A stretch of 64,000 bases of DNA, from contig BRXU01000004.1 in assembly GCA_030267565.1 (NCBI GenBank), forward strand, positions 791,501-855,500. Direction: 5' to 3'. This document shows positions 31,406-50,700 of this stretch, one piece after another; within the stretch, counting starts at the first letter, position 1; each line of letters opens with the position of its first letter. Under the pieces are notes generated by a model. That model made no database searches. It saw only the letters and a list, made by a program, of their open reading frames with translations, and was not told where the DNA came from. Source of the DNA: Pleodorina starrii (Eukaryota > Chlorophyta > Chlorophyceae > Chlamydomonadales > Volvocaceae). The translations under genes and the position numbers were made by a program.

Positions 31406-33233
31406 ATGACAATCCAAGGGCGGACGATGCAGCAGGACATTCCGCCCGGCTACCCCCAGCAGGTGCGTTGCCCATCTATCCTCGCTTCGCTCGTCAGGTA
31501 CCCTTTGCCCGGACGGTCGTCTTATTTTCGTCCGGATAGGATGGGATGGGATGTGGCCCTGTACAGTGTGGTGGGTCGCAAACTGCGCAACTGCTGCTGA
31601 TTGTTGCTCAGCTTTTGCGTGCGTGGCACCGACCGACCCATGGGTCGATCGAGGCGTCCGCGGGTCCGCGAGGGAACCGACCAGGCATGCATGGGTGAGG
31701 GCCAACGGCTGCTTGCGTGGATGAGATATATACATAGGCGGCAGCGGACGACGGCGAGCCCGACCTGTTCATACGTTGCAAATCGCCGATCGATGCAGCA
31801 GTCATCGCGCCACAGCACGCAGCAGCACGCAGAGAGCGCGCACTACCGTAGTGACAACGAACAAGCCGCCGCCGCTTCATTCATCGATTCAAATTTGATT
31901 TGATCTGAATCAATGATGACCAACGGACAGCAAATTGGACAGATAGATAGACGACCCTCCGAAAGCACGCCGGCGTGGCGCACGGTTATTTATTTGCTTC
32001 AGTAACCGCTCCATCCGCTACGCAGTTTCCGCACTGCCCTCGCGCGCAGCCCGCACATGCATGCACACATTCAATTAACTCAGAACCCCGCCCGCCTAAC
32101 TTTTGGCTGAGCACTGCGTGATGACCAAACTGATCAATATGACCAAAATAAATCGTATTCTCCTCGCCGCTCGTTGTCCACGCAGGCTATGTTGGGACCT
32201 GTCGCTGCTGCCGCCGCTGAATCGGAGGCAGGCCCCGCCGCCGACTCCGGAAGGCAGCGCAACGTAGAACATCAGCAGCAGCAGCCTCCGCAGCAGCAGC
32301 CGCAGCAGCCCTACCCGTCCGGTGGCTACCCGCCCTACCCGCTCTACCCACCAGCAGCGGATCAGCAGGGGCAGCCGCCGCCGGCAGGGGGGTACTCCTA
32401 CCCCGGGGGCCCCGGTGCCTACCCGCCTGTGAAGCCAGCGGGCGAGTACGGAGCCTCCACTGCTGAGCCGACCCCGGCGGCCACGGCGGCGGCGAGTGCC
32501 GCGCAGCCGCCACCACAGCAGCAGCAGCAGCAACAGCAGCCAGTTTGGGGCACCCCGGTTCTTGGCCCGAGTGCAGCACCCATTTATTCGCACCCCATGT
32601 GGGGCCCGGACGAGGAGACTCGGGACAGCCGGTTCGCGCTGGTGGCCTGGCTGGCGTTTGTGCTGGGTAGGGAAGGGGTGGCAGTGGGGGCGGGACTGCT
32701 GCGCTGGGGACCATCTAACAGATTGGGCTAGCTGGGGTTGGGAATGCCAGTGCGTGGCTGGGGCTCGGGAGCGCCGCCGCCGCCATCATGCATCCGCCGT
32801 ACGTCCATTGGACTATCTACTCCATCCTGCGTGCTTGATTGCTGCCGGGTAATGACCATATATATATATATACGTACCTACCTGCCAACAGCGCAAGCAA
32901 GCATATACGTATCGATACGATTGCACAATGGTCAGCACCCTGCTCGCTGTATGCTTCTGTATGTGCGGTATTCTCCTTCTTCGTTCTTTCGACGACTTTG
33001 CGCTGTATGTGCGTGTGCGCCTCGCTTCGTTGTACATACATATGCATGCAGGCTTCTTCTTCCCCATATTCTGGCTGATTGCGGTGCTGCTGCCCTGCTG
33101 CCTGCCGGGCCGGCACGTCCGCTGGGCGGCCGCCGCCAGCTTCCTGGCATCCCTGGCCTACATCATCGTGGGCATTGTGATGGGGATTGTGGGCCACGCG
33201 ATGATGAGGGGGAGGGGCATCATGCACGACTGA
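31406..33233 (+). CDS. Pro/Gln-rich small membrane protein (three exons)
   Basis: The exons are 31406-31462, 32186-32666 and 33052-33233. Junctions have GT donors (CAG/GTGCGT, CTGG/GTAGGG) and CAG acceptors, and phases 0 and 1 fit, giving 239 residues. The N-terminal two thirds are low complexity: Pro, Gln, Tyr and Gly with YPSGGYPPYPLYPP-type repeats and two Gln runs. The C-terminus holds two hydrophobic segments, from RFALVAWLAFVLG across the splice junction into FFPIFWLIAVLLPCC, and FLASLAYIIVGIVMGIVGHA, separated by a short basic loop. It ends in RGRGIMHD. A two-pass membrane protein with a disordered cytoplasmic Pro-rich arm is likely. I do not recognise a named family. Confidence 0.7.
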
Positions 33234-34185
33234 GGATGTATAGCGATACGATGCGATCGAACCCGCCGGGGGCGGAGTCGTCGATCCGTGCTTGCTTGCT
33301 GACTTGCTTGGCTTGGCTTGGTGCTGGGCCACGACGTGACGTGCCAGCAAACAAACTCGCTGCCGTAATGTCAGGAGACCATCAGCACGTAGACGACTCG
33401 TGAAGCAAGGATAGAAGGGCATTTATGACCATCCGCCCAGATGTGTATGTTTGTTGTATGGCCGACTGCTGAGGACGGAGAGGGGACGTGTATGCATGAT
33501 GAGTGGGAGCTAGCGGTGTTTTAGAACGATCGAGCGAGGTAGGGAAATAAACACAGGGAAATGAAAGCGGGGCTACGTGCGCCTGCCAGAGATTGGCACC
33601 GACAGATTACACACTCAGCTGGAACGCATACCGTTGCGGACCGTCGGTTGACTGGGGCTGCTGGGGAGCTTGTACATATACAGCAGCTGGCCTGATATGA
33701 ACCTTCGATATCGGGGATAATGATGTGGATACAACTGATTAGCTTTTTGATTGTATGTGGCCGCCCGCGCGCGCTACTCCCGCCCGATTGGAGCGAAGGT
33801 CTTCGAGCGAACCGCCGGCCGACATCCGTCCGGCCGACAACGTCACGTGAGTCAACCGCTGCCGTACTCCAACCGTGCGTGGCAACCGCGGCAACCGTTC
33901 GCCGGTAACGCGCCGGTTGTGACGACGACCACGCGAAAATAAAAGCTTCGTGATGCAATCTCCTGCCAACGGATTTAAATACATATGTTGTAGCAAACAT
34001 ATGGTAACATCATTAAAATGCACAATCGACGGCGCTTACGACATCGTAAGTAGCTAGGAGACGACGTTAAATCTATCCAGTTGGCGCGAGCGGCCTCGCT
34101 CGCTCGAACACACATCAGCTGCAGCCGCCGCGCCGCCCTCTGAAAGTGTTTTCTTACTATCCATCCATACAATAACTATACATAC
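33234..34185. other. Intergenic region between the membrane-protein and SET-domain genes
   Basis: About 950 bp holds the 3' UTR of the upstream gene and the promoter and 5' UTR of the SET gene. I see no convincing coding exon, only short chance frames on both strands. Confidence 0.5.
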
Positions 34186-39951
<5,766 letters not shown>

Positions 39952-42108
39952 CTTGCTAGCCACTGCAGCTAGGGGACGGAGCTGGCTGCTGGCTGCTGCT
40001 GGCCCCAGCCGGCTGCTGCTTGCCCAATAACGCCCAGCAGCAGCGCCCTCGCTCCCACGGCAGGCAGGCCACGCTGCCAGTGGTGGACGGATGGTGGATG
40101 TCCATCTGGGGCGGGCGCTATCTACATTGGAAGTAGCTGGCATGGCTCCGACTCGTCATCAAACGGCGGGGTCGCCGACACGATTGTATGTATGTTTTGC
40201 ATCGGACACGCACGCACGCACTACGAACCGGAGCTAGCAGCTGCGTGCTGCAGGCGGAGAGCTGCTGGAAGCTGCTGGAAGGGACACTACGTAGCACACT
40301 ACTGCTATGCTCGATCCATCAAAGTAGCTTGGGGGATGGGGGTTGCTCTTCGGTAGATCGTGCGCGGGTGCGGGCGCGGGCGGCGGGCTGCGTGCGTGGC
40401 ACCTGGCAGGGTGCACGCATCAAGTACTGTACTGCACTGCACTGCACTGCACTGCACTGCACTGCACTGCACTGCACTGCACTGCACTGCACTGCACTGC
40501 ACTGTACTGTACTTTACTGTACTGTACTGTACTGCACTGTACTGTACTGTACTGCACTGTACTGAATGGTATGGTGTTGTATGCGGTTCCCTGCGGTTCT
40601 ATCTGCATGCGGTTCCATCTACGATCAGCAGGCTGCTGCAGGGACTGGCGGCGGCGGAGCGCATGCATATATGCATGCATGTATGCACATGTATGCATGT
40701 ATGTATGCTACATATGCATGGTTTAGCACGCACCAGCAGACCTTACAACAGTGCTTCGCTCCAGCAGCCACGCACGCTACGCTCCCAACCAGCAGCCTCG
40801 CACAGTCACATATCGGAACTTTTCGGAACGTGGCACGACTGTTGTTGTGCGGCCTTCGGCGCCGTCCCTCGTGGCCAACATTCAAATTCTGGTAGCTACG
40901 GGTGGTTCGGCTAGCAACCAGCATGCACGGATGGGCGGGTGTATCGACCCAGCCATCAGCACGGATGGGACTCCCTGCCTGGCGGCTCCGTCCGGTGCAG
41001 TGCTGCCGGTCGCGCGTGTCCGTGATGGTGAGTTTGGTGTCGAGACTGGAGTGGTGGTGGGGCGGGGCACCGGTGGGGGGCCTCCGACCTTGGTTACTGT
41101 CAGAGGCTGAATGGACTGGAATGGAGAGCTGGGGTTCGTTAGTTCCCCGTGGATTCTTTCCGGAAAGGGTGGAAGTGTTGGTCCACGATATCCGTACGTG
41201 CACAACACCCGTCATTCTGACGACTGGTGAACGCGTTTCAGTCGCGTACCGCACGTTAGTTCGGACGCGCCAACTGATTCTATCCGCTAATGTAAATATT
41301 GGCTTCTACCAGCACTAGTTCCTCCTTCGATAAATATTTTATTTAATTCTCGCCGCTTCGGCCAGGCTGGAGTAAGCCTCATTCCGGGAAGCTAAGTTGA
41401 GCTAAGAGCTAGGGTTTGCGTCGTTCGGTAGGACGAGCTTCCCACCATAACTTGAACGACCGTCAGAGGGCAGACGTGGCTGCCTTCCGAATCTGGCTTC
41501 GACTTAACTACAGGGCGCACTGACGTATACGTAGCGTCCCGAACTTATGCGACCTGAATGAGAAGCATCTGTGAGGGCGTTTCGCATTTGTTAGCGTGTG
41601 TGTCAAAAGGCCTGATAGTCCAGCGCGGGCCCCGTTTGCATTATAGTTCAGTCTTAGGTCTACGAAGCCTTTTCGCACGGCAAGGAACTTTTGACGTCTG
41701 TCTGCCTGAACATTTAGAATCTTGGCGGAGCCTGCACGGGTTTGGCGGGTAAGAAGGTTTGCAATTCCCACCTCAGATCCTTGATCCTGACGGGCTTGCG
41801 AAACCCTGTCTAATGTAGACTTGACGGGCAGCGGAATCAACGTTGTCGAGATCATGTACCACATGATCGTCTAGTGCTGCGGCGCATATCATCTATCGGT
41901 GGCTTAAATTGATATCGTGTCGTCGGCATTCCTTATTGATTGTGGTCGGAAAGCACCCGTCTCTCGGGCAGGCAAAAAGCCCTCGTGGCCACCCGCCAAG
42001 CCCTCGCCAGTCGACTTGTGTCGGCTCCTGCCATGTAAGCAGCTCTCCCTTCTCACCACAGCTTGGCCCCGGCCTCCCCCTGCTCCGCATCGCAGTGCCG
42101 TCAAGCGG
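39952..42108. other. Intergenic region between the SET and RNB genes
   Basis: This region includes the (CACTG)n tract at 40424-40564, GCATGTAT-type repeats near 40660-40720 and a lower-GC stretch at about 41280-41880. A minus-strand frame at 41508-41864 (118 codons) shows no motif I can name. No tRNA or rRNA gene was found. Confidence 0.5.
40424..40564. repeat. Pentanucleotide (CACTG/TACTG)n array
   Basis: About 28 tandem 5-bp units occur. The first part is pure CACTG and the last third is mixed with TACTG and one TTACTG variant. This gives Cys/Leu/Thr periodic chance frames on the plus strand. Confidence 0.95.
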
Positions 42109-45100
42109 ATGAATTTCAGCAGCGACCCCGCGTACCAGGCCGCCCTGGACGCCGCGGCACGCAGCTCCGTCCTCGCAGCCTCCTCCGGTCTCAGCTCCCT
42201 GGCGCTGTCCCCCCCGCCACCGCCGCCTCCCCCTCCAGCGCAAAGTCCGCTGCCAGACTCCCAGCGCCACCTCTCCACGCACGCGCCTCCCCCACCACCC
42301 GCCCGCGGCGGTGCCACCGCGGCGGCTGAGCCTGCCGAAGCGCCGCCCCTCGCCTCCTACCCACCTACGGACCGCGGCGCCTCGTCCTCCTCTGCTCCGC
42401 CGCCGCCTCCACCTCCGCAAGCCCCGATTGGTCGCGGCGCGAAGGCTGCGCCCCAGCCGGGCACCTCCGCCGGCGGGGACGGGTCCGCTGCGGGCAGGGG
42501 TGCGAGCGGTCGGGCTGACAGGCAGGCGGGCGCAGAGCGGCCGGGTCCGGGTCAGCGGCGCGGGAAGGAATCCAGCCCCACTCGGCAGCAGCAGGTGGAG
42601 ACCCGCGGGTCGGCGGCCGCGTCAGCGGCGGCGACGAAGGACGGGCAGGGCAACGTAGCGGACAAGGCGAGGAAGGCGACGGCGACGGAGAAGGGCAACG
42701 CTGCCGCGGGGAAGCGGGGCGCGGCGGCGGCCAATAAGGACGGCCAGTGGTTTGGAGTGTACTATGTAGGTGGCCGCGCGCCTGCGTCTGTGGTGGGGTG
42801 GCGCCCGGCGTTCGGGAGCAAGCGAGCACGGTCAGTGCCCATGCATGAGTCCACCCACCCATGAAGCAGCTGCAGCAGCACCAGCACCACCACCGAAGCC
42901 CCCATCGCAACCCCTTCGCCTTAACGCACGGGATGCGGCTCAAACTGGTAAATTCCCTCACCCAGACGCGCTCTCGTGTCCCTCACCCTAAGAACTCACC
43001 CAGCCTCTGCCGTCCCTGTCCCGTCTCCCGTCTCCCATTTCACACTTCGCTGCGGTAGTTGTAGTCCTTACCAACCTCCAGGTTGGTTCAACCCCCGTCA
43101 ACACCCCCCTTCTTCTGTTACTTTACCGTTCACGGGCTCCGGCCTAAACGTGGATAACCCGCCCACCCACCCACCCACCCCGCCCCCTTGACCCACCCCC
43201 CTTGCCCCGGCCCTCAGGAGCACCTGAGTCAGGAGGACCTGTCTCGGGGCCTCAAGAGCGGGCGGCTGTTCCGGGGCAAGATCCGCCTCAACCCGGGAAA
43301 AAACACCGAGGTAAGGGGGGGGCGGTGTCAGTAAGGCCGGTAGTGCACCGGTGGCCGCGGCGGCGGGGGGGAGAGCTCTGAGGGCGGAGGCCGGAAGATG
43401 GAGTCCAGTCGCCAGTCGCAGTTGGGTTCTGCGCCTCTGCGCTCCCTCCCCCCCCCCCCGCCACGTCCCGCGGGGCCCCGCCGTGCCGTCCTGTACCCCT
43501 CCCATCCCCTTGCCTTGCTATTTGCCACTGCCGTTGGTGCCTCTCCTGCCCACGGGGTCGTCCGCGCCCGCCACCCTCGTACACATGCACGCCATAGTCC
43601 CCCTTGTGCACGTATTCCTCTCCTTAATCCCCTTTCCCATACAGCATTCACCCACTACCATCCCTCGCTCAGCCAGCTCGACATTATCAGCCGCAGCTCC
43701 AGCCGCATTCGCATGGGGGTCTCGCCGGTAACGCTGTCCCTGCGTCTGTTCTTCCTGTCTGTTGACGTCGCCCTTTCCTTGTTCTGTGTCCTTCTCTTTG
43801 CCTGCCGTAGGTGAGTTGGGTCTTCGCGGGCTTCGGGGATTGGGGCGTTCCTTGCATCCCAGCCGCACTTTCTCGACCAGTTCAGCAACGTGTCACCTCA
43901 CAGCCTCAGCGAATTTCCAGCATCCACCGTTACGTCTCGTCTCGTCCTCGTCACGTGGCGGCTCAACTCGGACTCGCTACCATTTCTCGGTTTGTATCTA
44001 ACGCCCTTGCTGCTTGCAAGTTTACCTCGTTTTTCTTTTGCAGACAGGAAGGATATTTCTCTGATTTGATACCGTTTACGGGCTCCGGCCTATACGTGGA
44101 TACCCCCCGCCACGTCCTCCCCGCCACCCGCCCGCACTCCTGCGTGCGCTCTCTCTCTCCCTACCTCCCCCCCTCCCTCTGCCTCCTCCCCTCCCCACGG
44201 TCCCCCTCCGCTGCGGCTATCGTGTCCATTACACCCTCCCCCCTTACCCTTACCCTTACCTTTACCCTTAACCCCCTACAAGGTTGCTTGCCCCCTTCCC
44301 TCCCTACCCTTGTCCCTTGTCCCTGCCTACCTACTTACCTCCCTCCCTCCCTCACCCCCCCCCGTCCAGGCCTACGTGACCGTGCCGGGTCTGCCCCACG
44401 ACCTGCTCATCCGCGGGGAGCTCAGTCGCAACCGGTCGGTGGAGGGGGACGAGGTGGCGGTGGAGGTGCAGCCGCCAGCAGCCTGGTTCACCCGGGCCAA
44501 GCTGGCTGCGGCGATCAAGGAGCAGCAGCAGCAACAACAACAGCAACAGAAGGGGGAGAAGGTGGGCGGGGCGGGGCGGGGGAGGTGCGGAAGGCGGGGG
44601 AGGAGCGGAGGGAGGGAGGAGGATTTGGAGTGGCACGGAAGCTGAGGGGCTTGGGCTGCGACGGGATGTCGGGTGCGTGCTGTACGCACCGGCGACCGCC
44701 CCCCGGGTCCAGGGCCCGGGTCCAGGGCACGTCCGATGTATGGACACCGATACATTAAGCGGGGGGTTGGGTGGGGGGCTTGGAGGGGCCGGTTGGGACC
44801 CAACCCATGACAGGGTTCGGCCCCGCTGTAGACAACGGACCCGTTTCCGTTTGCTGCGGACTCGGATCCCCCTCGCGCCCCCCTCTACTGGACCCTCCTC
44901 CACACCCCAAAATGCCCTCAAGACGTCCCACTGGACTGGACCCCCTCCTTCTCCCTTTGCCCTTTGCCTTCCGCCCTCTGCGCCCTCTGCCGTCCTCATC
45001 TCAGGACGCATCCGCCGCGGCGGGGCCGTCCACCTCCCCTCCCGCCGCCTCTTCCTTCCTGGGCCAGGCCCAGCGGCCCCGCGGCGCCGGCTCCGAGGAC

Positions 45101-47671
45101 GTGCCCTGGCGTGACGCCCCCGGAGGCCCCGACGCCGTCAAGCAGATCATCAGTGACCTGCTGGCGGCCCGTCCTGAGCTCCGGGCAACAGGTGGGACCA
45201 GGCCTCGGGGGGGGGTTATCCACGTGTAGGTCGGGGGGGAGGGGGTGTAGGCGGGGGGGGAGGGGGGCAGACGGGGAGTTGGGGTGGGTGGGGGTTAAGA
45301 GGGGGGGAAAGTACGCCACGGGATGTGGCGGGATGGGGGGTGGGCTGGTGGGCTTGTGTCCACGTTTTCTAGCGAGGGAAGGAGGGCCGAGGGAAGGGGG
45401 CTCCCCTTCCTTCCCCACCGCCTATGCGCTCCAGCCCACCTGTCCAACCCTCCCTCCCCTTCCCCCCTTTCCCCCCACCCCCACTCACATCCCCCCACCC
45501 ACACACCCCCGCCCCTCCCTCCCGCAGCCAAGGTTGTGGGCGTCCTGACCCCCTCCCCCAAGCGCGAACAAGTGGTGGGGCTGCTGCGGCTGGCTGGCCG
45601 GCTGCCCGACCCCCGCCTGCCCTCTTGGGACCCCGCCGCGCAGCCCAAGCTGCCCCCCGGGCCCCTCTCCGCGGCGGTGGAGGCGGCCCTGGCTGAGGAC
45701 CCCCCCGAGGGCGAGCCCCTCCCCCCCCAGGGCTGTCCGCACTTCCAGCTGCTGCCGGTGGACCCCCGGCTGCCCGTGTGTCGGGTGCGGGCGGCGCAGG
45801 TGTTCAACTTGTCGGAGTCGCTGTTGGTGGGGCTGCTGAGGGGCGAGCAGGAGGCGGGCAGGTAAGGGGGGGGGAGGGGAGGGGAGGGGAGGGGAGGGGA
45901 GGGGAGGGGAGGGGAGGGGAGGGGAGGGGAGGGGAGGGGAGGGGGCCGGGGAGGGGAGGGGGCCGGGGAGGGGAGGGGGCCGGGGAGGGGAGGGGAGGGG
46001 AAGGGAGGGGAAATACACAAAGCCGGTCCAAAGAAGCGGGCTGACCGGCTCTACCGGGCATACGGAAGGCGGGAGGATCTAGGCCGAGACCGAGAGCGGG
46101 GCGGCCCTGCCTCCCTGGAGCACCTCCTGCAGCCTCGAAGGGCGGAGGGGAGCCGAGTGGCTTCTACCGGACTCCCCTCCTCACATCTCACCCCCCTCCC
46201 CCCTCCCCTCCCTCCCTCCCCTCCCCCCGGTTTCGTTCTTTCATTACACCCTCCAACCCCCCCTCCGGCCTATACATGCATAACCCCCCCTTTACTTCTT
46301 GCTTCTTTCTTGCAAATTCACTCTATAAACCCCCTCCCCCCCTTTACCGCCCCCTCCCCCCTTCCTTCAGGACGCTCGTGTCGGGTCTGATTCGCGAGTG
46401 GCCCTCCCACAGCACCGTCCCGCTGGCTGCCCTGCGCCTCAGCCTGGGTCAGGCGGGGGAGATTGAGAGCGAGACCGCGGCCATTCTGGCGGCTGAGGCC
46501 ATTCGCAGTGGGGAGTTCGGCAGGGAGGTGCTGGACTGCCTGCCGCAGCTGCCCTGGAGGGTGGGGGAGCGGGAGCTGCAGGGGAGGAGGGACTTCCGGT
46601 GGGTGGGGGGTGGGTGGGGGGGGTGGGACCTGGGTGGGAGGGAGAGTGGAAGGTGTGGGCTGGGTGGGCGGGAGAGGACGCGTACGTGTAGGCCGGGAGG
46701 TTAACGAAAGGGCGGGAGTCCGACCGGAGTCGAAGGCGGGAGGATGGATATGGGACATGGAGTCGTGCCGCTGCTGTCTCCTTTCTCCTCCTCCGCCTTC
46801 CTTCCTTCCAACTCGTCGCCAAATCGCAATGCCCGAGTGCCCCGCCCCACACCTCCCTCCCTCGGGCTATCTTGATGACTGGTTGGACTGGACTGGGTTG
46901 GGTTGGGTTGGGTTGGGTTGCTGCGATCAGAGCACCATCGGCGCGTCTCGCTCTTTTCAACTCCCCCCGTGCCTTCCCCCCCTCGTGTCTTTTCTCCACC
47001 CTCTGGGCCCTTCCCTGGGCCAAACCATACAATAAAACCTGAAACAATCCGAACACCCAGCCCTGAACTCCCCAAATCTAAAACTTAAAACTTTGAACCC
47101 CAAACCCAACCCGCCCTCTCCTTCCCTCCTGCCCCTCCTTCCCTCCACCCTCCACCCTCACGCAGCTCCCAGCGTGTCTTCTCCATCGACCCGCCCACCG
47201 CCAAGGATCTGGATGACGCGCTGTCCATTGAGCCGCTGCCCGGGGGGGACGGATGGCGGGTGGGGGTGCACATCGCGGATGTGTCGCACTTCATAGCGCC
47301 ATTCAGGTGGGGGTGGGTGGGGGGAAACGGGCCGGGGAGGGGTTCGGGGGGTGGTTGGGTTAGGGGGTGAACGTGGAAGTGGGGGATCAGGAGTGGAAAT
47401 GGCGTGGAGGGAGCTGGGCATATATATGTCTGGGCAAGGAAAGGGGAGGGGGTCTATACGTGGAAAACCCCCTCCCTTGGGTTGGTCCCCAGGACTTGGC
47501 TGGGTGTGAGCTGGGTGGGCGGCGGGAAGGGTCCCACCCACCCACCCACCCGAAGGTATGTTCGGTAAGTATTACTGGGTTCTGGGTCCGTTCGCTAAGG
47601 CCGTCTCCGTCTCCGCTGCGGTATCATTTTTACCCACCCGAACGGACAGACAGACAGACAGACAGACAGAC

Positions 47672-47706
<35 letters not shown>

Positions 47707-50700
47707 GCCCAACACTCAGAGCGGCAGCCGGGCAGCGGCCGGCGGCTGGGGAGATGCCTCTGTCGATGACGTGGTCTATCCCACTACCACCCCAGCCGGA
47801 AGGCGCTCTCTTACATCGTATCCACCCCCCTTCCTCTCCCCCCGTCCCCCCACGCCTTGGCGCCTTGCCCCGGCCCCTCTTCCTCTCAGCCCTACCCCCG
47901 CTTGCCCCCCCTACCCACCCCAACCCCCCTTTTCGTTCTTGCATTATACTCTTCAACACACACACCCCTCACTCGGCCCCCCCCCCTCCCCTCCCCCCCC
48001 CCGCTAACGCCGTCTCCTTCTCCGCTGCGAAATTCTCTTTATACCCCCTCAGCGCCCTGGATGTTGAGGCTGGTCGTCGCGCCACCAGCACCTACCTGGT
48101 TCAGCGGGTGGTGCCCATGCTGCCCCCGCTGCTGTGTGAGCAGCTGTGCTCGCTGAACCCGGGGGAGGAGAGGCTCACGTTCAGTGTGGTGTGGGACATG
48201 GGACACGATGGTGAGGGGGGGGAAGAGGGAGAGGGGGGGAGAAGGGAGAGGGGGGGAGAAGGGAGAAGGGGGGCGGGTTGGGAGGGAGGGAAAGCGGGGG
48301 AGGGGGGAAGGGGAGAGGGATGGGTTGAGTGTGGAGAGGTCGGGGTGGGAAGAAGCGCACGGGGTGGGTGGGGCGGGGAGGAGGGAGTTATGGTGCAAGA
48401 AGGGGCGAGGGAGGGGTGTCCCAAGACAATGAAGGTGTTGTGGGGTTCCGGGCCCCGCTGATGGCGCCCGCCCCCTCCCCACCGCCTGTCACGAGCGCCC
48501 GTTGCCTGTTGCCCGTTGCCTGTTCGGGCATTCACCGTTCTCGTTCGGGCTCCGGCCTATCCGTGGATTGGATAACCCCCGCACCCCCCCCCCACACACA
48601 CACAATTCACCCCCCTGCCTTCCCCTCCCCCCCTCCCCCCCCCAAAGGCTCCATTCGCTCCACCTGGTTCGGTCGCTCCGTGATCCGCTCCTGTGCCAAG
48701 CTGAGCTACCCACTGGTGCAGCGGATGATTGAGGGCAGCTTCCGAGCCGAGGACACGGGGGTGCCGCTGCAGGGGGAGGGGGTCACGTGGGAGCAGGTGG
48801 GGGGGCTGGGGGGGAGGGGGGGGAGGGGCCGGGGGGGGGAGGGGGTCACGTGGGAGCAGGTGGGGGGGGTGGGGGGGTGGAGGGGGAGGGGAGGGGGGGG
48901 AGGGGGGGCGTGTCTGGACGGGACGTGAAGGAGAGGTGGAACTACGAACCGCAGAGGGAGTCCCGAGTCCCCAACGCAACATCACCGTCCTTCTCATTAT
49001 GTGATATGGGTTCTTAAGGATGTGTCGCCGTTCCCGCTCCCCCCGAATTCCAACTCCCGCGCCGCCGCCGCCCTCTCTCCCTCTCTCCGCCGCTTCCTCC
49101 ACCTCCCTCTTACCCGCTCCGCCTTCATATCCTGTTTTAAGTCCCTCTCCCCCCCCTCCCCTCCCCTCCCCCTCCCCCTCCCCCTCCCTCAGGTGGTGGG
49201 TGACAGTCTGGCCCTGTGGTCCATTGCCAAGCAGCTGCGGGAGGGGCGCTACCGCGGAGGGGCTCTCCGACTGGACAACACGCGGCTGTTCTTCTCACTG
49301 GACAAGGACGGAAACCCGGTGGCCACGGCGCCGTACGTGCAAAAGGTACGACATGTACGGAAACTGTACGGCGGACAGTGGTAGTGGGGTTGGTGTACTG
49401 TGGCTTTTAGCGCGGCTCTCGTCCCCGCCCCCCTCTTTTCCGCCTTCCTCTACCTCTCCCTTCCCACGTCGCCTCCGTTGCATCGCTGCGGTGTCTCTCA
49501 TCTTCAGTACCCCTTCCCCGCCCCCCCTCCCTTACATACACACGTACACACACATGCACACACACACACGTGTGTACATTTCCGACCGGTTAGGAGGCCA
49601 ACCAACTGGTGGAGGAGTTTATGGTGCTGGCCAACATTTCGGTGGCAAAATTCATTTCGGAGGTCTTCCCCGACCGGGCCATGCTCAGGTGTGTGCATGT
49701 GTGTATGTGTGGGGGCGGGGAGGGGGGGAGGGAAGGGGGGATGGGGAGATAAGCGTTACCGCAGCGAAGGGACGGAGACGGCGGGGATGGGAAAAGGGGG
49801 GGGGGTAGGGCAGGCCGAGGTCGGGGGGAGAGTGAGGGGGGTGAAGGAGACGCGGCAGAGAGGAGGGGAAGGGGGAAAAAGAAGATAGCGCAGAGTGGAG
49901 ATGTGAGCCCCGGATGTCCGCAAGCGGGCTTCGGACCTTTGATTCGGCGGCGGTAGGTGTTGCCGGCCGGGGGGGAGATTGTGCGTTGCCCATGCGTTGC
50001 CCCCCCACCCCACCCCCACCCCCCGGCTCTGCTGCCCGACCGGTGCTGCAGTGGGATCTGGGATGCCGCCGCCCTCTCTCTTTCTCCCCGTCCCTCCCCT
50101 CCCCCCTAAACCCCTCCCCTCCCTCCCCGCGCAGCGGCGACCTGCCGCCACCCGTCTGCACGCGCTCATTCCGGCATCCTGCGGCCACATCCTCATAGGT
50201 CCATCGCCCGCGTCTTCCTGGCCAACGGTCCTCACGTGTCATGCAATGCAATGCCGCTCGGTACCCTGTCTCCACCCCCCCACCCCCGCCCCTGACTCTG
50301 CACATACCCCCTCCCCCCTCCCTCCCGACTTTCGCGCCCCTCCCCTACTCTGCTCTATCTCCCAGGCGGGTGTGTCCCCCCCCCCCGCCTTAATAACCCC
50401 GCCTCAAGTACCCCGCCTCATTACCCCCGCCTCCCCCGCAGTGACTCATGTTATATAATAAAGCATATGGTGCATATCCCCCCCCTGACCCCCGCCCTCC
50501 CCCCCCCGCTTGTTTCTTTCTTGCAAATTCACTCTTCAACCCCCCCCCCCGCTTTCAGGCGCCACCCGCCTCCCAACGCCTCCAAGATGTGCGAGCTGCA
50601 AGAGGCGGCCGAGGCTGCCGGCGTGCAGCTGGACGTCTCCTCCTCCGCCTCGCTCCAGACCACCCTCGCGGCACTGAGGGCCAGCAAGCCGAGCGAGGAG

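Noticed and set aside
40424..40564. CRISPR-like or minisatellite array with spacers
   Set aside because: It is a simple pentanucleotide repeat without spacers.
41330..41480. Possible structured RNA or tRNA
   Set aside because: Some self-complementary words occur, but no cloverleaf, A/B boxes or 5S-type motif could be assembled.
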